This document shows, in pieces, positions 1 to 5,856 of a DNA stretch of 14,461 nt. Below the pieces are notes generated by a model that saw nothing but the letters and a program-made list of their open reading frames with translations, had not been told where the DNA came from and did no database searches. Positions within the stretch are counted from its first letter, which is position 1; each line of letters begins with the position of its first letter. This DNA comes from Clostridiales bacterium (GTDB taxonomy: Bacteria; Bacillota; Clostridia; Lachnospirales; WRAX01), in assembly GCA_031271375.1 (NCBI GenBank), contig JAISVU010000260.1, positions 1 to 14,461 on the forward strand. Reading direction: 5' to 3'. The position numbers and the translations under genes were made by a program.

Positions 1-2
1 CC

Positions 3-356
3 CATCTGCGTTCCAGCTGGATGTCGCCTATAAAGGAGCGGCGGGTCATCATAGGCGGAACGAAGAAGATGCTGGTCTTCGACGACGTCAAGGCCATTGA
101 TAAACTTACGATATACGACAGCGGCATAGAAGTGAAGACATCTGACACATACGGCGAATATGAATACAAGGTGCGGACGGGAGAGATACGCATTCCCTAC
201 ATCCCCTTTGAGGATTCCCTTCTTGCGAGCCTTGAGCATTTCGCCGACTGCGTCAGAACTAAAAAGCCGTCACGCTCCTCGCCGGCTCAGGCGGTCCGCG
301 TGATAGAAACCCTGGAACGCGCCTGCGCTTGCCTTGAGACGGGCGAAGACTGTTAG
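3..356 (+). CDS. Gfo/Idh/MocA family sugar oxidoreductase, C-terminal part (5' end outside window)
   Basis: This is the last 117 residues of an NAD(P)-dependent oxidoreductase; the reading frame is open from base 3, so the gene starts upstream. What remains matches the C-terminal substrate/beta-sheet domain of the family: a S-W-M-S-P-x-K-x-R segment, then V-I-I-G-G-T-K-K-M-L and a Y-D-S-G strand, ending in the usual helix (H-F-A-D-C-V-R-T-K-K-P near 'AVRVIETLERA'). The Rossmann NAD-binding half is not in the window. It sits 14 nt before an aminotransferase and in the same operon as a WbpD-like acetyltransferase. By established pathway knowledge this suggests a WlbA/WbpB-type dehydrogenase that oxidises C3 of a UDP-GlcNAc-derived uronate to a 3-keto sugar, though that substrate is inferred. 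The ATG at 21 is internal and should not be taken as the start. Confidence 0.82.
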   Translation, partial: HLRSSWMSPIKERRVIIGGTKKMLVFDDVKAIDKLTIYDSGIEVKTSDTYGEYEYKVRTGEIRIPYIPFEDSLLASLEHFADCVRTKKPSRSSPAQAVRVIETLERACACLETGEDC

Positions 357-370
357 GATTAGGAGAATCT

Positions 371-1603
371 ATGGATAACATTCCCGTAATAACACCCTTC
401 TTTGACGACGAAGAGATAAAGGAGATACAGGCGGCCCTGGAATCCGGCTGGGTCGCCCAGGGGCCTAAGGTCGAGGCCTTCGAGAGGATCATAGCCGAGC
501 ACGAGGGCGCGGGCTTCGGCGTAGCCACAACCAGCTGCACAACGGCTCTCCAGCTGGCGATAAAGGCGCTGGGCGTCGGGAAGGGGCATGACGTTATCGT
601 CCCGGCTTTTACGTTTGTGGCTACGGCGAACGCGGCGGTCTGCGAAGGCGCCGCCCCGGTCTTCGCTGATGTCAACCCACGAACCTATAATATGAGCCCG
701 GAAAGCCTAAGAGCAGTGATAAACCGCTATAAAAACCGGGGCGGGGCGCTTGTAAATCCGGTCACGGGCAATGTCTTAAAGCTGATTATCCCCGTGCATC
801 TCTTCGGCCTATGCGCCGACATGCAAGCGATTAATAAACTGGCGGGGGAATACGGATTGGCGGTTCTGGAGGATTCGGCCTGCGCGCTGGGTTCAAAGAT
901 AGGCAACATGCGTCAGGGCGCTTTCGGCAATATGTCCTGCCTCAGTTTTCATCCCCGAAAGTCCATAACAACCGGCGAAGGCGGCATGGTGCTTACCGAC
1001 GACGCGAATATGGCGGAGAAAATGCGGAGCCTGCGGAGCCACGGCGCTTCGGCGTCGGGGTTCGAACGGCACGAGGGCGTACACTACGGCTTCCTTCTCC
1101 CTGATTTTAACGGGCATGGATACAACTTCCGCATGACCGACATCCAGGCCGCAATGGGTATCGCCCAGGCGAAAAAGCTGGACTATATCATCAAAGAGCG
1201 TCGCGAAAAAGCGGCTTATTATGACCTGCTCCTTAAAGAAATTACAGGGTTCAAGCCCCCGTTGATGCCTCAGGGTTATTTTCATGCGTACCAATCATAT
1301 GTTTGCCTGCTAGATGAGGATAAGGTTGGGGCGGAACGCGCCCCGAGCTTCCGCAACGGCGTAATGCTCGCGCTGGCAAAGCGCAATATCTCCACAAGGG
1401 TAGGGACACATGCCCTCCACAATACAGGTTATTACAAAAAGCTGTACGCCCTCAAGCCCGACGACTTCCCCGAGGCGGACCGGTGCGAGAGGCTTTCGAT
1501 TACGCTGCCTTTATATGTGAGCATGTCAAAGAGCCAGCAAGAACGGGTAATCGCCGAGCTGGACCGGGCCTATGCGGAATTAATGAAATCCGGGGGTGAA
1601 TGA
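371..1603 (+). CDS. DegT/DnrJ/EryC1/StrS family PLP-dependent sugar aminotransferase
   Basis: A 410-residue enzyme of the fold-type I aminotransferases that aminate keto-sugar nucleotides in the cytoplasm. Visible marks are the N-terminal strand ending G-W-V-A-Q-G-P-K, the T-T-S-C-T-T-A-L substrate/phosphate loop, P-A-F-T-F-V-A-T-A-N-A, the cofactor-binding Asp in V-L-E-D-S (D168), and the PLP-binding lysine K197 in H-P-R-K-S-I-T-T-G-E-G-G. The length is slightly above the usual 360-400, mainly through a longer stretch around residues 115-135. The start is fixed by AGGAG at 361-365, five bases before the ATG. Placed between a Gfo/Idh dehydrogenase and an SDR, with a WbpD-like acetyltransferase downstream, it is the likely WbpE/WlbC counterpart that turns the 3-keto sugar into a 3-amino sugar with glutamate as donor. 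The family call is secure; the exact sugar is inferred. Confidence 0.93.
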   Translation: MDNIPVITPFFDDEEIKEIQAALESGWVAQGPKVEAFERIIAEHEGAGFGVATTSCTTALQLAIKALGVGKGHDVIVPAFTFVATANAAVCEGAAPVFADVNPRTYNMSPESLRAVINRYKNRGGALVNPVTGNVLKLIIPVHLFGLCADMQAINKLAGEYGLAVLEDSACALGSKIGNMRQGAFGNMSCLSFHPRKSITTGEGGMVLTDDANMAEKMRSLRSHGASASGFERHEGVHYGFLLPDFNGHGYNFRMTDIQAAMGIAQAKKLDYIIKERREKAAYYDLLLKEITGFKPPLMPQGYFHAYQSYVCLLDEDKVGAERAPSFRNGVMLALAKRNISTRVGTHALHNTGYYKKLYALKPDDFPEADRCERLSITLPLYVSMSKSQQERVIAELDRAYAELMKSGGE

Positions 1604-2577
1604 TGCGCAGTTTAAGGGATAAACGGGTGTTAATAACCGGTGGTGCTGGGTTTATCGGCAGCCACCTTGCCGAAGCCGTCCTCGGCGAAGGGGCTGAGAG
1701 GCTCATCATTGCGGATAACTTCTTTGTAGGCAAGCCGGAAAACCTAAACAACATCAAAAATCGCCCTGATGTTGTGATATACAAAGAGGACGCCGCCGAC
1801 CTCCACGCGATGGAAGCGATCGTGCGGAAGGAACAGGTTCAAGTCGTCTATAATATGGCGACGATGGCCCTAAACTACTCCTTTTTCAACCCCCATACCG
1901 CGTACATGGTAAATGTGCGCATTGCGGACACGCTTGCGCATCTGTTAAGGAACGGGGAGTTTGAAACCCTTATACACATGTCGTCCTCCGAGGCTTACGG
2001 CACCGCTCTGTATGCCCCGATGGACGAGGATCATCCCCTTAACCCAACCACCCCATACGCCGCTGGGAAAGCCGCGGCGGATCTTTTGATAAAATCCTTC
2101 AGCAATCTGTATGATCTGGACGCCGTTATCATCCGGCCCTTTAATAACTATGGCCCGAGGCAGAACATCGACGGCCCCCTTGCGGGAATCATCCCGGCCG
2201 CCGCAAGGCGTATCCTGAGGGGTGAAAAGCCGGTGGTGCAGGGTGACGGGCTTCAAACAAGGGACTACATCTATATCTCCGACACGGTGCGCGGCTTGAT
2301 TTCGGCCTATAACCGCGATATCCGCGCTGAGGTAATCAACCTGGGTTCGGGTATTGAGCATAGGATAATCGATATCATTGAGGTTATATGCGATTTCCTG
2401 GGCTACAAAGGCGGGGTTGAGTTCCAGCCCGAGCGCAATTCCGACGTTAAACGGCTCTGCGCCTCGTCGGAAAAAGCCAAGTCCTTGCTGGGCTTTGAGC
2501 CGGATATCCGGTTTGAGGACGGCATTGAAATAACGCTGGATTGGTATGTAAACAAAATAAAGGACGAGGAGGAATAG
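1600..2577 (+). CDS. NAD-dependent epimerase/dehydratase (extended SDR) acting on a nucleotide sugar
   Basis: A 325-residue extended short-chain dehydrogenase. The NAD-binding glycine motif T-G-G-A-G-F-I-G is at residues 13-20. The active site shows S-S-S-E-A-Y-G (E131) and the Y-x-x-x-K pair Y153/K157, followed by R-P-F-N-N-Y-G-P-R-Q at about 179-189. The S-S-E form with the P-F-N-x-Y-G-P-R-Q loop resembles sugar-nucleotide 4,6-dehydratases (LegB/RmlB-like) and UDP-glucuronate decarboxylases more than UDP-galactose 4-epimerases, which usually have S-A-T-V-Y-G. I cannot separate dehydratase, decarboxylase and epimerase from sequence alone. Two ATG codons (1600 and 1603) are possible; GGGGGTGA just upstream serves either. 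The start overlaps the stop of the aminotransferase, implying coupled translation. It probably prepares or modifies the sugar handled by its operon neighbours. Confidence 0.9.
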   Translation: MMRSLRDKRVLITGGAGFIGSHLAEAVLGEGAERLIIADNFFVGKPENLNNIKNRPDVVIYKEDAADLHAMEAIVRKEQVQVVYNMATMALNYSFFNPHTAYMVNVRIADTLAHLLRNGEFETLIHMSSSEAYGTALYAPMDEDHPLNPTTPYAAGKAAADLLIKSFSNLYDLDAVIIRPFNNYGPRQNIDGPLAGIIPAAARRILRGEKPVVQGDGLQTRDYIYISDTVRGLISAYNRDIRAEVINLGSGIEHRIIDIIEVICDFLGYKGGVEFQPERNSDVKRLCASSEKAKSLLGFEPDIRFEDGIEITLDWYVNKIKDEEE

Positions 2578-2581
2578 GGGA

Positions 2582-3166
2582 ATGACGGATTTGTTTGAGG
2601 CTTTCAAGCAAGACGGAAGGCTAGAAAAACTGGCGGCCCAGATGGCGGAGGCGATAAGCTGCTTCAAGAGCGACGCGAAGAACGAAACGCTGAGGGAAAG
2701 CCTTATCTTTAAGCAATTTGCCGACAAGCTCCTTACCGACGCCGAACGGGCCGCCTTTTACGGCCTGCCCGAGGGATGCAGGATGCGGGAGAACGCGAAG
2801 ATTATTTCCCCGGAAAACCTCAAGTGCGGTGAGTATGTCTTTATCGGCGAAGGCGCGGTGCTGGACGCCAGCGGAGGGCTTGAGATAGGCTCGCATACGT
2901 CGGTAGGGCTTACCGTGTTCCTCTGGTCGCACACTTCGTTTGAGACGAACCTTCATATGGCGAATTATTCCCAAAGCCCGTTAATCGAACGCAAGCCCAC
3001 AAAAATTGGCAGCGGCGTCTTTATTGGCGGGCCCAGCGTCGTTTACCACGGCGTAACAATCGGCGACAGGACTGTTGTATTGCCCCTCAGCTGCGTAACG
3101 AAGGATATCGAAGGCAACTGCATCGTCGGCGGCAGCCCGGCCAAAGTCATCAGGAGGCTTGAGTGA
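2582..3166 (+). CDS. Left-handed beta-helix (hexapeptide) acyltransferase
   Basis: A 194-residue protein with an N-terminal helical part (about residues 1-75) that I do not recognise and a C-terminal left-handed beta-helix of imperfect [LIV]-G-x4 hexapeptides, for example Y-V-F-I-G-E-G-A-V, L-E-I-G-S-H-T-S-V-G and V-T-I-G-D-R-T-V-V. The tail G-G-S-P-A-K-V-I-R is the family's usual ending. Such enzymes are trimers that move an acetyl (or other acyl) group from acyl-CoA to a sugar hydroxyl or amine. A histidine in L-W-S-H-T-S is a candidate general base, by analogy. The GAGGAGGAATAGGGG stretch before the ATG provides the ribosome site, and the gap to the upstream gene is 4 nt. Because the operon also has a clear WbpD-type N-acetyltransferase, this one more likely acts on a different position, possibly an O-acetylation; that role is inferred. 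Confidence 0.85.
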   Translation: MTDLFEAFKQDGRLEKLAAQMAEAISCFKSDAKNETLRESLIFKQFADKLLTDAERAAFYGLPEGCRMRENAKIISPENLKCGEYVFIGEGAVLDASGGLEIGSHTSVGLTVFLWSHTSFETNLHMANYSQSPLIERKPTKIGSGVFIGGPSVVYHGVTIGDRTVVLPLSCVTKDIEGNCIVGGSPAKVIRRLE

Positions 3167-4797
3167 TGGATAATATTGAAAATACAGGGCCTAAGGTCTG
3201 CGTAATAATGCCCTGTTACAATCACGCCGACTATCTTGCCCAGGCTATCGACAGCGTATTGAATCAAACCTACCCGAACCTGGAGCTGCACATAATCAAC
3301 GACGGCTCCACCGACAACTCAAAAGAAATTATTCAGTCCTACGACGACGACAGGATACGCTACCATGAGTGTGCGGAGAATACCAATTATTTCGGGGTCA
3401 TACGGATGTTTGACACATGTATATCGTCGTCCGACGCGAAGTATGTGGCGAGCCTCGCTTCCGACGATATGTGGAGGCTGGATAAGCTGGAGAAGCAAGT
3501 GGAAATACTCACGAACAACCCCCACTATAAGGCCTGTTTTACCTGGGACGAAATAATTCGTGAAGAGAACTCCGGCTCCTGGGCGCTGCCCGATGATTAC
3601 TCGTGTCAGATAAATAGAAGCAGGTACGAGTGGTTTTACTTTTTTTTCATCTGGGGAAACCGTATTAACGCCAACTCTATGCTGATGGATCGGGAGGTAT
3701 ATTTGGAGCTTGGAGGTTATAACCCCAGTTTCAGGGCATTGGGGGATTTTTACCTGTGGATGCTGCTGATAACCAAATACTCATTTTACCTGATTCCAGA
3801 AAGACTCACCTACTACAGGCGGCACGCTGGGAACCTCAGCACGAATGACCTGGGCAGCACGCAGATGATAACGGAAGACTATATCATGTGCAGGCGGCTT
3901 ATTACGGAGATGGACAGCGCGTATTTCCTCAAGGCATTTTCAGCCGTTATGATATACGCCGACGTACATGACCCGCTTGTGCTGGCCGCCGAGAAAATAA
4001 TGCTCCTTATCGCGTCAAACCGTTTTGAGTATGACCAGATCGCAATGGAGCTCTATATTGCGAATTCTTACGACAAGACCTTTATTGACCTTATGGAGCA
4101 GCGCTACGCCCTCAGCACAAAGGATCTCAGCGTGCTTATGAAGAAATGCGGCCTTGCCGCGGCGATGTCGGGCAACCCCAGGGCAAACCAGCTAATAACG
4201 GCTCCGAACCGTACCCGGATATTGATGAGAGATATGTCCGCAAACGACATAACCGCGGAAAAGCTCCGCTGTTATTCATACTCGTTTCTGCTGGAAACCC
4301 TCAAGGCGGCCCCGGCGGAATCTGCCGACGGTCATTTCAATATGATGGAAAACACGCTGCATGAGGCGCAGAGACGGTTATTTAAGGAAAAAGATAAGCG
4401 GAATATCGTGTATGTCGTTGGTTCGGGGTCTGAATGGGATTCTGACATTGAGGAGAACGAATGGATAACCGAGCATGACGATATTTATTATAGTATCATG
4501 CCGAAACGGGCGCTTATATATGACGAACACGCAGAGAGCGTGTATAAAATCCCGGAAGGCGCACGGTCTGTAAGTATCTTTTCAAAGGAGGAGCATTACC
4601 TCGCCTCGTGCACGGAAGCCGGCGTTACGCCCGACATGCTGATTTTTATAGACTGCATAGGCACGGAATACCCCTGGGATTATTTCTTGCGTAAATACCC
4701 TCTGGAAGTGCTGGCGGCGTATAATGATACCGGCGTGATGATCCGCGACGGCAGCGAAACGGCGCTGTTAAAATATCTTGGCAGAATTGGGGGTTGA
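3166..4797 (+). CDS. Glycosyltransferase family 2 (GT-A) with long unassigned C-terminal region
   Basis: A 543-residue protein. Residues about 10-230 are a GT-A glycosyltransferase of family 2: V-C-V-I-M-P-C-Y-N-H, the N-Q-T-Y-P-N-L-E turn, I-N-D-G-S-T-D-N-S (nucleotide-binding D46) and a metal-site-like A-S-D-D at 98-101, then G-G-Y and a Y-R-R-H-A-G-N-L-S segment. Residues from about 230 to the end have no family I can name; the last part (from about 410) opens I-V-Y-V-V-G-S-G-S. No membrane helices or signal peptide are evident, so it should act in the cytoplasm or at the inner membrane face. I prefer the ATG at 3166 (AGGAGG at 3152-3157, 8-nt spacing) over the GTG at 3163. The start shares a base with the preceding TGA. 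It likely adds the sugar made by this operon to an acceptor that cannot be told from sequence. Confidence 0.9.
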   Translation: MDNIENTGPKVCVIMPCYNHADYLAQAIDSVLNQTYPNLELHIINDGSTDNSKEIIQSYDDDRIRYHECAENTNYFGVIRMFDTCISSSDAKYVASLASDDMWRLDKLEKQVEILTNNPHYKACFTWDEIIREENSGSWALPDDYSCQINRSRYEWFYFFFIWGNRINANSMLMDREVYLELGGYNPSFRALGDFYLWMLLITKYSFYLIPERLTYYRRHAGNLSTNDLGSTQMITEDYIMCRRLITEMDSAYFLKAFSAVMIYADVHDPLVLAAEKIMLLIASNRFEYDQIAMELYIANSYDKTFIDLMEQRYALSTKDLSVLMKKCGLAAAMSGNPRANQLITAPNRTRILMRDMSANDITAEKLRCYSYSFLLETLKAAPAESADGHFNMMENTLHEAQRRLFKEKDKRNIVYVVGSGSEWDSDIEENEWITEHDDIYYSIMPKRALIYDEHAESVYKIPEGARSVSIFSKEEHYLASCTEAGVTPDMLIFIDCIGTEYPWDYFLRKYPLEVLAAYNDTGVMIRDGSETALLKYLGRIGG

Positions 4798-4801
4798 GTA
4801 A

Positions 4802-5335
4802 GTGTCTGTATATATACATCACACGGCAGAGGTCAGCGAAACAGCCGTAATCGGCGATAATACGAAGATATGGAACCTTGCCCAGGTGCGGGAAGGGGCA
4901 AGGATCGGCTCGGACTGCGTCATTTCAAAAAATGTCTACATCGACGCTGAGGTTATAATCGGGAACCGCTGTAAGATACAGAACAACGTAAACGTCTACC
5001 GCGGCGTGACGGTTGAGGACGACGTTTTCCTCGGCCCATCAATGACCTTCACGAACGATATGTATCCACGGGCTGCAAGCACAGACTGGAAGATTGTTAA
5101 GACAACGGTAAAACGTGGCGCTTCCGTCGGCGCAAACGCCACGATAATATGCGGTGTGACTATTGGCGAGTACGCTATGGTGGGAGCGGGATCAGTCGTG
5201 GCGAAGGATGTCCCCCGGCACGCTTTAGTTGTCGGGAACCCCGCTCGGGTGATAGGATATGTATGCCGGTGCGGGCGGCGGCTGCCTGTCAACGAAAGAA
5301 TTTGCCCGGTGTGCGGAGGCTTGAATAATTTATAA
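4802..5335 (+). CDS. WbpD/WlbB-like sugar N-acetyltransferase with C-terminal cysteine motif
   Basis: A 177-residue left-handed beta-helix acetyltransferase. The start Y-I-H-H-T-A-E-V, the I-W-N-L-A-Q-V-R-E-G-A-R-I-G strand, I-Q-N-N-V-N-V-Y-R-G-V and the F-L-G-P-S-M-T-F-T-N-D-M-Y-P-R-A signature match the WbpD/WlbB group, which acetylates the 3-amino group of UDP-2-acetamido-3-amino-2,3-dideoxy-glucuronate using acetyl-CoA. After the usual V-G-N-P-A-R-V-I-G-Y ending comes a C155-x-C157...C168-x-x-C171 arrangement that looks like a small zinc ribbon. The start is GTG at 4802, 4 nt after the glycosyltransferase stop, with a weak GGGGGTTGA site at 4789-4797. With the dehydrogenase and aminotransferase upstream it completes a three-enzyme route to a 3-acetamido sugar nucleotide. 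The exact sugar (uronate or neutral) is inferred from family and context. Confidence 0.88.
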   Translation: MSVYIHHTAEVSETAVIGDNTKIWNLAQVREGARIGSDCVISKNVYIDAEVIIGNRCKIQNNVNVYRGVTVEDDVFLGPSMTFTNDMYPRAASTDWKIVKTTVKRGASVGANATIICGVTIGEYAMVGAGSVVAKDVPRHALVVGNPARVIGYVCRCGRRLPVNERICPVCGGLNNL

Positions 5336-5358
5336 GTTACTTATTAACTTTTTACTTT
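5334..5358 (+). terminator. Possible weak terminator after the sugar operon
   Basis: AAGTTA (5334-5339) and TAACTT (5345-5350) form a 6-bp AT-rich stem with a 5-nt loop, followed by TTTACTTT. It overlaps the stop codon of the acetyltransferase gene. The stem is weak, so this is only a candidate end for the operon transcript; no better hairpin is seen before the next promoter. Confidence 0.3.
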
Positions 5359-5389
5359 GAGATCTATTATTAACGGCGCTGTTTTATAG

Positions 5390-5418
5390 TTGCATTTTCC
5401 TGTTCCTTATGATACAAT
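5390..5418 (+). promoter_or_regulatory. Sigma-A promoter with extended -10 for the coiled-coil gene
   Basis: The boxes are TTGCAT (5390-5395), a 17-nt spacer and TACAAT (5413-5418), with TG one base before the -10 (5410-5411), that is, an extended -10. The -35 is only half consensus, but spacing and TGn compensate. Predicted transcription start is near 5425, just before the ribosome site AAGGAG at 5436-5441. This gives the small gene its own promoter, independent of the sugar operon. Confidence 0.6.
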
Positions 5419-5449
5419 CAATCCAAGATGGGAAGAAGGAGCGATAACC

Positions 5450-5833
5450 ATGAGCAGCGAAGATAAAATCCTTCAAGCGTTAACCCAGATACAAACCGAT
5501 ATTTCTGATTTGAAGCAGGGTCAAGCCAAACTTGAACAGGGTCAAGCCGAAACCAACCGCCGCCTGCATGTGATCGAAAGCGACCTTGTTTCCCTGGAGG
5601 CTGACGTTTCCTTGATAAAGCTGGAGGTATCCGTAATGAAGGATGATGTCGCCGAGTTGAAAATACTAAACTTCAACATGGGCGACGACATCTCCTGCAT
5701 GAGAGAGGAAATACATAACATAAAAGAAGACGCCGCCGAAGTCCGTTCAAGCACTAACTGGCTTCTGGACTGGGCCGACCGCTCTGAAAAAGCGTTGGGC
5801 ATTCCCTTCATCCCAAAGGTGATTAGCGGTTAA
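5450..5833 (+). CDS. Small soluble coiled-coil protein of unknown function
   Basis: A 127-residue protein that I do not recognise as a named family. It is rich in heptad patterns from about residue 5 to 105 (I-x-x-D-I-S-D-L-K, L-E-A-D-V-S-L-I-K-L-E-V, V-A-E-L-K, I-H-N-I-K-E-D-A-A-E-V), predicting a long coiled coil, and ends in a W-L-L-D-W-A-D-R segment and a short hydrophobic tail. There is no signal peptide or clear membrane helix. I chose ATG 5450 because AAGGAG lies 8 nt upstream; a TTG at 5390 in the same frame falls inside the promoter. A 12-nt direct repeat (5516-5527 and 5537-5548), spaced exactly 21 nt, duplicates one heptad (G-Q-A-K-L-E-Q / G-Q-A-E-T-N-R). The gene converges on topA with a 23-nt gap. 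The coding call is good; the function is unknown. Confidence 0.8.
   Translation: MSSEDKILQALTQIQTDISDLKQGQAKLEQGQAETNRRLHVIESDLVSLEADVSLIKLEVSVMKDDVAELKILNFNMGDDISCMREEIHNIKEDAAEVRSSTNWLLDWADRSEKALGIPFIPKVISG
5516..5548 (+). repeat. Short tandem heptad-coding repeat (12-nt identical core, 21-nt period)
   Basis: The 12-mer CAGGGTCAAGCC occurs at 5516-5527 and again at 5537-5548. The 21-nt period equals one coiled-coil heptad, so the duplication lengthens the coil without breaking register. Confidence 0.75.
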
Positions 5834-5856
5834 AATAACTTCATATTTTTATCTGT

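Noticed and set aside
259..675. 138-residue minus-strand frame over the start of the aminotransferase
   Set aside because: It crosses a clear gene boundary and the ribosome site of the aminotransferase gene; no homology signs.
1945..2727. 260-residue open frame on the minus strand opposite the SDR and acyltransferase
   Set aside because: It lies wholly antisense to two well-supported genes, has no recognisable motif or ribosome site, and such long shadows are expected from the codon bias of this DNA.
3163..3165. GTG as the start of the glycosyltransferase
   Set aside because: The ATG at 3166 has the better spacing (8 nt) from AGGAGG at 3152-3157; the GTG is only 5 nt away and adds one residue.
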